A DNA stretch of 64,000 nt from Paroedura picta (GCF_049243985.1 NC_135379.1:30947001-31011000); one strand, 5' to 3'; shown: positions 1 to 12,607, counted from the first letter of the stretch. Numbers and translations are program-made. Notes: generated from the sequence alone by a model not told the origin.

Positions 1-204
1 GAAGGATAGTGCCCGTTGTATTTTAAATTACAACAGGCTATTTTTCTAGTAAGAAATAAGTTCATGTGGTCCTAATGGCTTGCTTGCAGTCCTCTGTATT
101 CTTTAGATTTTATATGGTAAGTTTTATTACACAGATGTTTTTATTAATTTTGGATTCTGCATAGACCAACAGCAACTTTTTCCTTTTCTTCAAGGATATC
201 TAAT

Positions 205-350
205 TAGGGTTGCCAGCTCTCGGATGGGGATTATCTGGAGTTGGAAGAGTGTGGGAATTGGAATATAATGCTATGGAGCCCACCCTCCAAAGCAGCCATT
301 TTCTCCAGGAGAACTGAACTCTTCAGTTTGGAGAAGACCTGTAGTTCCGG
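205..350 (+). repeat. Interspersed repeat family E, partial copy
   Basis: It starts TAGGGTTGCCAGCTCTCGG and contains CCACCCTCCAAAGCAGCCAT and TTTTCTCCAGGAGAACTGA. The same family recurs reversed at 6663-6860 and 23540-23820. It is non-coding and its class is not assigned. The rest of 1-1739 shows no gene or other recognisable element. Confidence 0.55.
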
Positions 351-1739
351 GGGAACAGTGAAAAAATGGAGACAGAAGGAACAGGGTAGACACCTGTGTA
401 CTGTGACTACCCCATGTGCCCCTAATGGGCAGGGGGACATTTCGGTGTCTGTGGCCTAATTCACACAAGAAGGGAAATGACACAGAACTGGGAGGAATTG
501 GTTGTCATGTAATCTTCCCCTAAGAAGAGTCTCCAGTCTGATTTTCCCTTCACATATCTGAAGACATGGCTCTGAAAAACTCATCTGTAACCACTATGCC
601 ACAATTCCCACACAGTCCTCTATGTAACCACTATGCCACAGTCCTCTCCCACACTCAATTAACATTCCAAACCACAGGTTCTTGACACCCATCTCTCCAC
701 ACCCATGCCCTCATTTGCCACTACACCACCACAACCTCCCACACAACACACACATTCAACCCCATGCCTTTACAGACTGGACAACTCCCCTTCTTCCCAC
801 TGCCAAGCTCTAGCGTCCATTGTATTTTTGGATACAACAGGCTTTGCCCCTAGTTATAAACAAATTAGAAACTAAGGCCCAAATAATAACCTCAATCCCA
901 ATAAAATCATACACTTTTATCAAACATATCCTAATGCAACTGTGATCATATGTGTTTTGAGGCTATGTTTTAAATTTATATATAATAAATACATGTATTT
1001 TCCTATATTTGATAATACATTTGTTATATATTGAGACACAGCATTATTAGGCCTTTCACTCGCAGCCTGCTAAGGGATCGTGTACCTCGCTGGGAATCTG
1101 GAGGAACATGGCTGGCCTGTTGCTGATGTCTGCATTTCCAACATGTGGACAAAGAACGAAGACCATCAAAATGCCTCTTGTCAGAGAATTTGCTGTAACC
1201 CAACACCAGCAATAAATTTAAGCTTTGTGCCTGGCCTGCATTTCATGGAAGATGCTTGTAAGACTAGTCATAACATCACAGCATGTAAATTTGCTTCCCA
1301 CCCCTCTGTCCTTTTAAAAATTTGTAACCTCTAACCTGATAAAGGGTATATTATGTATGGTAGGAAACTTCACAAAAAGTCTGCCCAAAAAGACATTGGT
1401 ATTTCTGCATGTGGAACTGGTTTCGCAACAGAAAAGCTACCACAGTATTTTTGATGATGCATGTCATTCCTCCATCATAGCAGCCACTGCATCTTTTCAG
1501 TGCAGTGTTTAAAACTAACTTTAAAACGACTTTTCTTTTAGAGCGGTCATGAAAATGCCTGTTTTTGAATGCATAAACGCTATCGTGTTTTTGATCTCCT
1601 CCCCTGGTGAAGGGACAGCCTCTAGTCCCTCATCCACCAATGGGAGCACAGACCCTCCGAACTCTGCTATGGCAACATTAGACCAGAAGAAATTAATTTT
1701 TCATTCCCTCAAAGACATTTGCAAGTATTTCAATCCACT
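351..1739. other. Intergenic, nothing recognised
   Basis: C/A-rich stretch at 570-800 with a short imperfect direct repeat (GTAACCACTATGCCACA twice, about 588 and 626), then AT-rich sequence. No exon, RNA gene or repeat family identified. Confidence 0.5.
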
Positions 1740-1747
1740 CTCTACTA

Positions 1748-1969
1748 AAGTGGTTCTCAACCGCCCTGATGCCGCAACCCCTTCTGCAGGGGCAGTGCAC
1801 ATGCATATACGCCACTGCCGCTCCTGTTCACCATGGTGCTTGCCTCCGAGCAGCCTCGGTGAGCTCTGAGGCGGTGCAGAGGAGGCCAGCGCCATGCCGC
1901 CACCACGACCCCCAGGAAAGGGCCGAACAACCCCTCAAGGGGTCGCGACCCCCAGCTTGAGAACCATTG
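1748..1969. mobile_element. hAT-like non-autonomous element, 222 bp
   Basis: Inverted ends AGTGGTTCTCAACC and GCTTGAGAACCATTG are flanked by 8-mers CTCTACTA (1740-1747) and CTCTATGA (1970-1977), matching at 6 of 8 positions. This is the hAT pattern and the same end type as the element at 19789-20376. The interior is GC-rich and non-coding. Confidence 0.75.
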
Positions 1970-2261
1970 CTCTATGAGGAACAACATACCTCTGAGGGGG
2001 AAAGGTGGTAGTGTTTTCAAAAGGCTCTGTGCCCTGACAGAAATTTCTTGTCAAGGTGTCCATGTCCATGTTTGGTAACAATTTTTGTCTAATAACAGTC
2101 ACTTTAAATACAAGTGCTCTGAGGAAAGAGGTTTTCAGATCACCATGGCAGATGGTGAGCACTCCTCTGCTCCATACAGAGCACAGTACAGAGATTACAG
2201 TATCAGACAGGTTTTAAAAATTCATTTTAGATATTTGTATTTAATTTTTTTTTCTTCAAGG

Positions 2262-2760
2262 TAAGACACAAAGCAACTTACAACATCAGTCTCCTCCATT
2301 TCATCCTCACAACAACTCTGACTATTTCCACACTGGGAATTTGCACTGACTTGCCACTTGTCTGGTGATGGGATAAATTCCCAGTTCCACTCGACATCAA
2401 CACCAGATTGTCCCAAGTATGGCCTGACTTAGGCCCTCCATTGCCCAATAGCAATGGTATGTGGATATATTCACATTTGAGGGCAATGGGGCTTATGTCA
2501 GGGCAGGCCCATGCAGCAGGGGAAGAGTCGGGTAGTCTAGGCTGTAGCTTCTCCCCCAACTAGGGCAACTGCAGCGTCCATGGTGTTGCATAGCACCATG
2601 GAGGCTCCTGGGGCATTTTTTAAATTTTATTTTTAAGAATGCAGTATTGCAGTGAACCACAATACCACTTCATTAAAAAAAAATTAAAAACAGGTCTCCG
2701 CTGCCCTGCAGTATGGTGGAACCTCGCTACCCCAGCTCCTGAGCAGGAACACAAATCCAG
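2262..2760. repeat. Decayed SINE piece followed by repeat family C
   Basis: 2262-2340 resembles a minus-strand SINE (TCACAACAACTCTGAC type). From about 2400, wording such as GGCCCTCCATTGCCCAATAG recurs at 50080-50300 as GGCCTCCAATGCCCCACGG, in a shared order with a following GGGGCATTTTTTAA block. It is non-coding and of unknown class. 1978-2261 and 2761-3405 show nothing recognisable. Confidence 0.4.
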
Positions 2761-3405
2761 GGCAGATGAGATGTGACAGCCCAAATTCTCCCCCATACAG
2801 GAGCAGGAAAAGGTGAGGCAACCTGTCCCAGCTCTAACTCCAGCCTGCAGCCCAGCATAACCACGTCAGTGTGGTATACATCTCTGTGAGGCAGATTAGG
2901 CTGAGAGTATATTAGTGACCCAAGATCATCTGTAAGCTTCCATGGCAATGTCGGAAATTTAACCTGGGTCCATTCCACACACACTGGATAATGCTCTTTC
3001 TGTGTGCTTTTGCAGCTGGATGTTCCTGTTCAAAACAGGAAGATCTACTTTGAAAGTACATTGAAAGGACATTATCTAGTGTGTGAAGAATGGGCCCTGG
3101 GGACCTCCCAGCTCCTAGTTGAAGTCTGATTCTCCACTTTGTTTATTCCATTGTGGATCCTGCTGAATTCAGATCGATTTGAACTCAGGTCTTCCTCTAT
3201 TCTGCACGTGAGTAGGGAGGCTCAGAAGTGGGGGGAGCCATGCGCAGCAGGAGTCTCTTTCTTTTCTTGAAGTGTGGAGGATTGGAGACAGCAGAGGAAG
3301 GGGAACAAATCCAAGTGGAAAATTTCTGCCAAGAGAAACTAGGAGCTTCTGCCGAGAGAAGTTAGGGCTTCTCCTTTAAGGGAAGCCTTGCAACCTGGGA
3401 ACAAG

Positions 3406-3741
3406 GAAGAAGAAGAAGAAGAAGAAGAAGAAGAAGAAGAAGAAGAAGAAGAAGAAGAAGAAGAAGAAGAAGAAGAAGAGTTGGTTCTTATATGCCGCTT
3501 TTCCCTACCCGAAGGAGGCTCAAAGTGGCTTACAGTCGCCTTCTCATTCCTCTCCCCACAACAGACACCCTGTGGGGTGGGTGAGGCTGAGAGAGCCCTG
3601 ATATCACTGCTTGGTCAGAACAGCTTTAACCAGTGCCGTGGCGAGGCCAAGGTCACCCAGCTGGCTGCATGTGGGGGAGTGCAGAATCGAACCCAGCATG
3701 CCAGATTAGAAGTCCGCACTCCTAACCACTACACCAACCTG
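3406..3741 (-). mobile_element. tRNA-headed SINE with L2-like tail, (TTC)n 3' end
   Basis: On the minus strand it has a tRNA-like head with B box GGTTCGATTC, a body, and a tail with the TGTAAGCC and CCTTCGGG words also found in the L2-like LINE ends here. It finishes in about 75 bases of TTC repeat (3406-3480 on plus as GAA). Sister copies lie at 12316, 18881 and 51021. The poly-Glu reading frame here is an artefact of the GAA run. Confidence 0.8.
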
Positions 3742-3747
3742 TCTCTA

Positions 3748-4010
3748 AACTGATGCCCTGGCCAATTAGTGCGTTTCTAGTGTTGGAGGCTGAGCAGCAA
3801 GTTATTTGGGGAAAATCAGACAGCTGCATGCGTACTCATGCCAATTTTTCAAATATCGAGGGTTATATCCACTCCAGGATATCGGGGGGGGGGGGGAAGG
3901 TAGGGTCACTCCGGATCAATTATGCTTGTTGCAGAGGGAAAATTTAAATTTGCAAAATCAAAATGGAAATCGCATTCAGTGGAGATGGCAGGGACAGAAT
4001 CAACCTGGGA
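3748..4010. repeat. Interspersed repeat family D
   Basis: It shares an ordered series of words with 48364-48605: ACTGATGCCCTGRCCAAT, CCACTCCWGGATATCG, GATCAAT and TTGCAGARGGAAAA. It is non-coding, with ends not defined and class unknown. 4011-4640 has nothing recognised. Confidence 0.5.
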
Positions 4011-4640
4011 TTGGAATAAAAGCTCCATGCAAATTCTAGCCCAACTTTCTCATCACACTGCTCGCCAATAGCTTAAATCAGACATAATGCAGGACCATGG
4101 TTTATTTTAACTATAGTTAGTTTCTGAAATGTAGCTCCCGAATAAACCTTGCTATGCTTTGATGAATCATGGTTGGATTGATTTTACTCTGGCCAGGTAT
4201 CTCTGTACCTGGGAAGTGAACAGGAGTGATGCCAGGAAACAAACCATGGTTCAACCAGGATATCTGCATTTGAATATCTCACAAGACCTCAGCAGAGACT
4301 CTGATTCAATCCACTGGTTTTTCAAGCCCTAACTAACTGTATTGCCTGCATTCAGACAATCAGACTCAGTTAGCTGAATTAAACAATGGTTTCACATGAT
4401 ATCTGAACGGAGTCTATATCTCCCTCAAAATTTACAGTAGCATATGTAAGCCCGGTGGCACCATTAGGCAATGATAGTGCAGGCTGTTTAATGTAGGAAC
4501 TACCCTGCAAGGCTATGGCAGAAGCCGCCAGAAATTCCTTAAATCCTCTTCTCAAGCCCCAGTTAGCAGTAGCTGCCAGTTATTTCATTATTCAGTTCCC
4601 ACACTAGTCTAAACTCACCATTTCACATTTAAAAGAAAAC

Positions 4641-5066
4641 TACAAGGGCCCTCTACTCACCTGTGAGGAATGAGCTCCTGGAGGAGCTGCGGACATTCCG
4701 CAGGGCCTGCAAAATGGAGCTCTTCCACCAGGTCTACGCTTTAGGCCGGGCAGCAAGGAAGATCGTGCCCCCCCCTACAGGAACTGGCGGTAGCGAATTC
4801 CAGCTGTGTACTCTGCTCACCCTTCCCCTCTAGAATGTATTATGGGGAGGATTGTTAGAATTGGGATGAGATTTTGCTGCAGAATCTTTATCCCCAATGG
4901 GGCTTTGATTGCGTTTGTATTTGTTTGGGTTTTTTATGTCTTTTTAAAGGGTTTTTTAATTGGGGTTTTATTCTGACGTTGTAACCCTCCTCAAGCCTTC
5001 GGGAGGAGGCGTGCAATAAACTTAAACAGTAAATAAATAAACAAACAAACAAACAAATAAATAAAT
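4641..5066 (+). mobile_element. L2-like LINE 3' end
   Basis: The end of an ORF2-like frame (LEELRTFRRACKMELFHQVY) is followed by a 3' UTR. The typical terminal hairpin words CCTCAAGCCTTCGGGAGGAG come next, then a tail of AAAT/AAAC repeats. It is a 5'-truncated LINE copy. A related piece on the minus strand is at 38326-38735. Confidence 0.7.
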
Positions 5067-6662
5067 GGAAAGACTTGATTTGTTTCAACATTTTCCCTTC
5101 TACCAGAGCTAAGGAAAGCTTTGCTGTGGGAGATGGAAGCCTAGCTGCTTAGGAGGCGACCATTTTGTTGTGGGAATCTCTTTTCACATGTTTTCTGACA
5201 AGCAGGGGGCCATTAAATGGTTCTCTGTCAGAAGGCCGAGGATAAAGAGCACACTTCATAGCTATGTTCATAGCTATATTCCTGCAGTTCGTTGGATACT
5301 GAATTCCCTTACCTCCAGGGGTCTAAATTCTGTTGTGGGTAAAAGACAGATTATTTTAAAGTTCATTGCAACAATACCTTGCGTTGTAAAATGAAATGCA
5401 GCAGTACAATCCTATCTGGGGGAGAGGAGGGAGTAGAGTTCCTTCTCCCCCCCCCCCCCCCCCCCAACCTGGCAGATGATTTTCTGAAGAGGAAGAGATC
5501 TGTAAACTTGTGCTATTAAACTTTTTGAGACTCAATAAAATGCAGCTGTTGCAGACCTGTATATCCCACTTTGCAGTTGCAGGACATATCCTTTCAGTGC
5601 CTGTGTTTTTGTTTTCTTGTAATTGCTGGGGCCTGAGATCATAAACGCCTCAGCATTTCAAATCTGAAGCACAGCCTCTTCTTAATTTGTCCTAATCATC
5701 TGCAGTACAAAAAGTCTTGTTCCAAAAGCCTTTGTACTTCTCTTTCACTCCTGCCCCCACCAGGCAACAGAAAATACTCCTGACCAAAAATAAACATCTG
5801 GTTTGAATTCACCATCAAACTGCAGTTACTTAAAGTGGCAAGTATCAAGCTAACCTCAAATGTTTTATGTCTGAGTATGATTCTTTATAGCAGCAGAACA
5901 TTGGGAAGTGAAACACAAGTGTGCAAAGTAAGATTATTTTCAGTTAATGTTTGTAAAGATATTTTTCCTTCCTAATTTTTCTCAGTCCAGTGTGTGTCAG
6001 TTTCCTGGTTTCTATTCATAAAAACGTATTATTCACTGGTGGATCCTGTGAACGCTATAAGCACTCTGAATGCCCTGGACTGAAAAGAGCAAAATCTTAT
6101 GCATCTTGCTGGGATCTTAATCCTAAAGCTATCTGCAGAAATGTCAACTGCTCCTCAAGCCCTTCTGCACAGCTGTGCAAAGACCCAGCAGGTCATCAGT
6201 GCAACCCAGAAAGGACTGGATACCAAAAATCATATCGTTTTATAGCACATTCATTAATATGGGCTAATTAAGTCAAGTTTCCAGAGCAAAAAGCCTAACA
6301 GCCATAGCTGAAGAGGAGACCTGATTTGGATGACGACTATGCTGCATGAGGAAAGGGGACTTTAAGCTTCCCTGATGCAGATTTTCCGCTGGAGCCACTA
6401 TTTGCCATGCTAGGGAACCTTTGCATGGGTGGGTGCAGTTTTAGCACTTGAAAAGGTAGGGAGGGAAACAAGTTTTGTTTTAGAACTGCAACAACAGGAG
6501 AGAAAAAGATGTCAATTGTATTATCCCTTTTTAAAGTATTAAAAAGGCGATATTCTCAACAAATACAAGTCGTATCATACTACCAATGCATTTCTGAAGC
6601 AGATGTAAACATGTGGCGCCAAACTAAGGAAAGGGCACAATAATTAAGTGTATCAATAGTAG
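5067..6662. other. Intergenic, nothing recognised
   Basis: AT-rich unique-looking sequence with a run of about 19 C at 5447-5466. No gene features supported. Confidence 0.5.
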
Positions 6663-6905
6663 GCATGCCAACCTCCAGGTGTGACCTGGGGATCCCCTGG
6701 AATTACAGCTCATTTCCAGACTTTAGAGATCAGTTCCTCTGGAGGAAATGGATGCTTTGGAGGGTGGAGTCTGTCATTGTAGCCCACCGAGGTCCTTGTC
6801 CTCTCCAGGCTCCATTCCCAAATCTCTAGAAGTTTCCCAACCTGGATTTGGCAACCCTACCCCACCATCCCCTGCTAGTGGTTAGGGAGGAGCTGGCAAC
6901 CCTAA
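6663..6905 (-). repeat. Interspersed repeat family E
   Basis: It contains GGGGATCCCCTGGAATTACA, GGATGCTTTGGAGGGTGGAG and the terminal GGATTTGGCAACCCTA, the reverse of the copy at 205. A second short GGCAACCCT terminus at 6895-6905 suggests a nested or duplicated end. Confidence 0.6.
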
Positions 6906-8394
6906 CAATAGTAGAAAGATCCATTGTAGAAAATTCTGGAATACCCCATTACCTTCCCTCCAAGTTATGGATGAGGTAAATTTGTGTTTCCTTTTTACTA
7001 ACCATTTGTTTTTATTCCCAAATTATGTTTCATTAACATACTGTTTTACTTTCATAATCCAAAAAAAAGAAAGAACCAGAGAAAAAACTGGAACTTGGTA
7101 AGTGGAATATCATTGTCAAGTGTTTTCCTACTCTATGGATCCAAGGCAAGACCCTATTTCAAAAATCACTTTTAGCCCAGAACATGATAAGCGCTGATTC
7201 AAAGTTTATGTGTTCCTCAACCGCACAAATGTTCATTCACAGGAATAAAAAACAGATGTTTCCTTTTGTTAACTTTGTTTTCCATGTGATGTATCCAAGA
7301 TACCATAAATCTAGCTAAATCAGAGACTCAGTCTTTCCCGAGACTAATTCATTTCTCAAACAGTGTCACGAATAATAAGACCGTATCCTCTGTAACACAA
7401 TAACAAAAGCCAAAACTGGCTTGCTTCATCAAATGTCAGTCTTTAAAGGGCCCCATCTCTCCCTATAGCAAAAATATTGTTCTTTCAAATAACCAAGTTA
7501 ATGGGTGGTTATCTAATAGAGAAGTACTGTGAAATTAGGCCATTTGTGCAGGAAAATATTAGTTTGTAAATAATCTGAGAAGACTGAAATGCAGCATCTG
7601 GGGGGGGGAGCTGGATCTTTGGGGACCTATAAGCCCAATTAAGCTCTGAAGAGATTTGAGACATGGGAAATATCCCAAATATTTATTCTCCTAAAATTCT
7701 ATATGGGCCCCAAATATAATGAATATATTTTTTCCCCTGTGGACTGAAGTAAAGCTGTTTTGCCAGGCTTGCTGCCACTTGCAAGCCACACATTTTATCT
7801 AGTATTCCTTTAGGTATATTGTATACATTCCACATCCATGCAGGTGCTAGACACTCATCCCTCAAGACAGTTGCTCGTAGGCATCAATAAACTTTAATGG
7901 GCCACTTTCTTCCTCCAGCAGCTTCTTCTTCTCAGCAGTTGGAACTGGGAGACCTAGAAGTGCGAGCTCATGGGAGATGGGGATATACTCAGTTAAAAGA
8001 ATTCTGCCCATGCTATCTATGAGTGCACATATTTCCCAGTTTTTCACAGAAGACATCTTAAAATGGGTACTGATGCAAAAGCAGGTGGAAGGGTCTATTT
8101 TTACTGATAAAGGTGGCTGTAAACTTCAAACAATTGTGATGGAAGATATTTTTTGCTATTATAGATGAAATATGGCTAAATTAATTATACTAATATACAC
8201 AGAAGAGACATTATTTTTAAAAATATTTTGGTAAAAAGGGAGCTGATATCACAATGCTGAGATAAATAGACCGAACCAGTCTTATATGTCTTCTCAACCT
8301 GAGTAAAGACCAAAGAAAAAGGAAACATGAGAAAATGTTTTGAGAGGCTGAGGCTAGAGAATCTTATTTGCATGTAGGACCCCATTTTTTAAAC
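6906..8394. other. Intergenic, nothing recognised
   Basis: AT-rich sequence with no gene or clear repeat. Short reading frames near 7.7-8.1 kb lack family resemblance. Confidence 0.5.
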
Positions 8395-8654
8395 AGATCA
8401 GATGATGATGTAAAACAGGGGTAGTCAATCTATGGTCCTCCAGATGTCCATGGACTACAATTCCCATGAGCCCCTGCCAGCAAACACTGGCATGGGCTCA
8501 TGGGAATTGTAGTCCATGGACATCTGGAGGACCACAAGTTGACTACCCCTGATGTAAAAGACCTCTGCCTGAGACTCTGAAAAGCAGCTGCCAGAGTAGA
8601 CTGTTGTGAGCTGGGCAGACAAATGATCTCAATATAAGGCAGCTTCATGTGCTT
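8395..8654 (+). mobile_element. tRNA-derived SINE body split by a foldback element
   Basis: 8395-8415 and 8552-8654 together give the body of the GTGGCTCAGTG-type SINE (GATGATGTAAAA then GACCTCTGCCTGAGACTCTG, ending ATAAGGCAGCTTCATGTG). The 136-base foldback element sits between them, so the SINE is older than that insertion. Confidence 0.65.
8416..8551. mobile_element. 136-bp foldback MITE, hAT-type 8-bp TSD
   Basis: Two arms of about 60 bases are almost exact reverse complements (CAGGGGTAGTCAA ... TTGACTACCCCTG) around a CAGCAAACACTGGC centre. Flanking 8-mers are identical: ATGTAAAA at 8408-8415 and 8552-8559. A second copy of exactly the same length is at 41816-41951. It is non-coding and would form a long RNA hairpin if transcribed. 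Confidence 0.92.
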
Positions 8655-9177
8655 TACTATGGACAAAATCAAACAATGATAACTGGGTAAGTCTGCACAC
8701 TTGACTTGGTGCAAAGCTATCTGGAAGGACCTACAAGCAAAAATGAGTGTTTGGCACCACAATCGTATCACAGCATGAAAGGATGGCAAGGGGGAGCTTT
8801 GATGCTGTAAGGGCACTTAAAATGCCAGTAGCGTGGAAGGTCATTCCATCTGAGTTCATGATGTGGCATCACAGGCTAAAGAAAAGCGCTTTGCTTCTTG
8901 TGCTTAAGCAGGCATAGAGGGGGGAGTGGGTTGGAACCAGTGGAGGACAATTTTTTAACCGTTCCCCCTTCCCTCTGCATATCAATTTCTCCCACCCAGC
9001 ATTTGGGAGAACATTTGCGGCTACAGCAGCAGGTGAAGAAGTCATACTCCTGCTGACAAAAATCCCTTCCAACCGTGGACATTTCCAGTGGATCCAATCC
9101 AATGTGGTGTCCTTGACTAAGGACAGGTAAAGAACCCCTAGACAGACACCAATGAAAAGAGAGTCACACAGACATAC

Positions 9178-9265
9178 TGATTAGATTTCCAGTAACATCT
9201 TAAAGACCAACAAGTTTCAGGATAAAAGCTTTTGAGAGTCAAAGCTCCCTTTGTCAGACTGGTTG
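9178..9265 (+). repeat. Interspersed repeat with TTAAAGACCAACAAG word
   Basis: The CATCTTAAAGACCAACAAG and AGCTTTTGAGAGTCAAAGC segments belong to a repeat seen widely in reptile genomes (class not assigned by me). Fragments of the same kind lie at 12608-12690, 57470-57525 and 59590-59625. 8655-9177 and 9266-9933 show nothing else. Confidence 0.5.
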
Positions 9266-9933
9266 GCCAGTTGTGGTCTTTCTGTAATGCAAGGGATATT
9301 TGCTAGACATGCCCAGAATGTCAAACTAGGTATCAAGGATATATGTAGCCTTATTTGTTTATGCTTCAATAGCTACTTTATAAGTAAGTTTAATTTGGAA
9401 GAGAAACAGCTGTAATGCATTTGCAACTCCTCCTTGGTTAGTCTAATGTGTTCAATAAGTGTCTAACAAGCATTTGTTGGAAGCAACAGCTGCCCTTTCT
9501 CCAAAACAGCCTCTTGTATTAATTCTGTGGGATGTTTACAAGACCAGATAAAATATTGTTCACTGAGCAGCCTGGACTCCTCCTGTCCGGGGGAGCATTT
9601 CTAAAGACACCCATAACGTGGCCTGTGTCGGTACAGCATAACCTTAAGGGTAACCTTATGAATCAGAGAGACAAGTCATCTCTAGCAGTGACAAATTAAC
9701 AAGATGCAGGATTGGAATGAGCTTGACAAGCCAGATAAATCCCTTGGGTCTCACACTTGCGTACAATACATGAGCTCACACCCCTTGTACTCTGCAGTTC
9801 ACCAGGCCACCAAATATACAGCCATCAATCCTTCCTTCCACTCAGCTTTCATACTTGCCAATTGCGACAGCTAGATCTTAATTTGTAAATTAAAGGCTTG
9901 GAGGGGGGGGCTCTTCTCTCTCTTCCAGGGAGG

Positions 9934-10110
9934 GGCCTTGGCTCAGTGGTAAAGTACTGGAGGTTCCAGGTTCAATCCCTGGCATCTACAGTTTAAAAAG
10001 GGGAGGGAATCAGTTCACAGACAATGAGAAAGGCCTTGGAGAACCACTGCCAGTCGGCGAACTCATCTGGATAGATCAGTGGTCTTAGGGTATTATATAA
10101 CCTAAGGTCT
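9934..10110 (+). mobile_element. tRNA-derived SINE (GGCTCAGTGG head)
   Basis: A-box-like GGCTCAGTGGTAAAG and B box GGTTCAATCCCTGGC are followed by the same body as the copies at 8395 and 60911. There is no cloverleaf downstream, so it is not a tRNA gene. Confidence 0.75.
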
Positions 10111-11556
10111 CAGCGGTGGATCTTATACTGCCTGACTTCTTGAAGCATTATTCAGATTATGGCTGTGCTTTCCAGTGGCTGGTTCCCACATGACACAGCT
10201 GGAATGGAATTTCTGTGTACAGCACACATCTGTCAAAAGAGTCTGAGCTCATTGCTATGCACATGGGGTGGGAGGGGCTTTGCTGGTGTTTTGGAGAACT
10301 GGATCTTACTGCCATGACATTCCTCCCCACTCCCTGTTGTCAACATGGCACAGGCAGCTTCCACAGGAACCAAGACCAACTTCCTGGTTAGGCAGCATTC
10401 AGACAACACATATTTATCATTTCAAAACAGCTAATCAACTACCCTAATCATTAGGAAAAAAGTCTCAATGAATACATCTGCTAGAGAGTTTCAAGACTGC
10501 CAAAGCCTCTTGGCTCACCTTGCACATAGAAGCAAGTTAGCATTAAAATGAAGCACATTTCCTTGCATTAACTGGATAAAATCTATTTGTATTCTACCTC
10601 AATCTAACAGGATTTACACAGAGCACAAGACAACACACACACAAAGTTGTACTTTATAGTGTTGGATGTGAAAATGTCAGATATCTGCATAGAAGAATTC
10701 TCACACAATGAAAAAATGAGTGAATCTGAGCACCAGTGGCCTTCATTAGAATTTAATTATTTTTTTCCTGTTTTCTGGCCTCTCATACCAGGAAACACAC
10801 CAGTTTCCAGGGCTGGGATGGAACGCATCAAGAATATGGAGTCTGACATGAATCCAAGTATCATAGGTCAAGAAACATGGAATGTGGCCAGAAATCTAAC
10901 CAAAACATGTTTAGATTGTTCCAAATATAAGAAGGAATATTTGTGTGAGACCTAAAACAACACAATGGGGGACGGGTTTATGAAGAAAAAAATCATATTT
11001 TTGCAAACCCAAAGGTCATGCCAATTTTATTTCCTTGGAGGGGTGATCTATAGAGGCACAATCCAGCAGATGGTTTCCCTGTGCAAGAGTCACTGAAAGA
11101 AACAGATGTTCAGGACCACAAAGGGCATATTTCTCATGTACTACTGAACAAATCACTCTAAAAAACATCCCAGTGAATTGTGACCCAATAAATTACCTGA
11201 AAATGTCTGATGACATCGCAGCTCAACAAGGTGAAAAATAAAAAGCTAACATCAAATATAAATATGACTCATTTCAAATGAAAGCACATACAAAGTTTCT
11301 ATTGTGAATCAAATTAAATGTAAGTAGCTATATGCCTTCTAATGTGACCCAAAATCCTTTATAACAATGTATTTATAAAACAATAGATGGATGACTTTCT
11401 TGATATTAAAAATAACCCTCCAGACCAAATAAAAGTACATTCCAAAGGGGATGTCTAATTGGGGATGTCTGAAAATGCTTCAGATGTTTGAACTATGTTC
11501 TGATGGTTATTTTCAGAAATGATATCTCCATGTTCTCTACCAAACACACTCCTTTC
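10111..11556. other. Intergenic, nothing recognised
   Basis: AT-rich sequence with short AC runs near 10630. No exon or repeat supported. Confidence 0.45.
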
Positions 11557-12315
11557 TTTATTGTGAACTTAATGATTCACTTCTCAATATGTATCATGCA
11601 AGCTTTAAAAAAAACACTAAGTTGTACAAGTACCAAAAAGTATTTATTCAAGACCATTGTAAAAATAATTCATTCTAAACAAATTGTAACAACATTTGGT
11701 TAGTTTTTCCTAGTGGTGTCTGCAATTTAGCCTTACAAAATAAAAAACTGGTTTACATTAAACCTTTGCATATTTATAGAAACACACATAAAAACATCTC
11801 ACATTCACTGGAATTAAAAAACAAAACTTGCTTGATATAAAATGCACCACTCTCTCCTTTTTTAAAAACTATGAACAAACTAACATTCATTTTCAAGGAA
11901 ACCCTTTGGGAAACGCCTTATTAAAAGACTAGGCATCAAAATAGTTTAAAATTTGTTTTAAATGTCAGTGTTAATGTTATAAATTCAAGAACAATCCTAC
12001 TACCGTATTATAGTAGTAAGTTGAGTTCACATTATCTGACAACAGTGAGGCAAACCTGGCTGTTCTTAACAAAGTCAAATCTATGAAAGGCAGTATCTGA
12101 AATTTCATTAACTTCATCATCAGATACAATAATTTGGCACTAGGGGGTCAATTCTACAGCCTCATAGGTCCCCTTTAAACACAACTGTGTATCTTTTCAG
12201 CACTCCTGAAAAATCCATTGCTGGAGTGGAACTACAAAACATAGTAATACTACCATGTACATGAACAACTGCCTCATGCTGAGTCACTGGTCTCTCTAGT
12301 TCACAACTGTCTGTT

Positions 12316-12578
12316 GAAGAAGAGTTGACTTTATACCCCAGTTTTCACTTCCAGAAGGAGTCTCAAAGCAGCTTACAATCACCTTCCCTTTCTCTCCCCA
12401 CAACAGACACCTTGTGAGGGGGGGAGGGGGGTGAGAGAGCTCTGAAAGAACTGCTCTGTGAGAACAGCTCTAACAGGACTGTGACCAGCCCAAGATCACC
12501 CAGCATGTGGAGGTGCAGAGAATCAAGCCCAGCTTGCTAGATTAGAAGCTGCTGAACTTAACCACTACAGCCATATGG
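12316..12578 (-). mobile_element. tRNA-headed SINE with L2-like tail
   Basis: Same family as 3406-3741 but more diverged and with only a short GAAGAA tail. It lies within the probable TRIL 3' UTR, in the same orientation as TRIL. Confidence 0.7.
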
Positions 12579-12607
12579 TAGAAAAAGGACTTTCCTAACA
12601 CTCTGAG

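Noticed and set aside
3388-3753. 121-codon frame with a long poly-Glu stretch
   Set aside because: Made by the GAA tail and body of a SINE.
5990-6271. Cys-rich 93-codon plus-strand frame
   Set aside because: No signal peptide, domain or splice context; expected by chance over this length.
9934-10005. tRNA gene at the GGCTCAGTGG / GGTTCAATCCC boxes
   Set aside because: Only the A and B boxes of a SINE head; the 3' half does not fold back and a SINE body follows.
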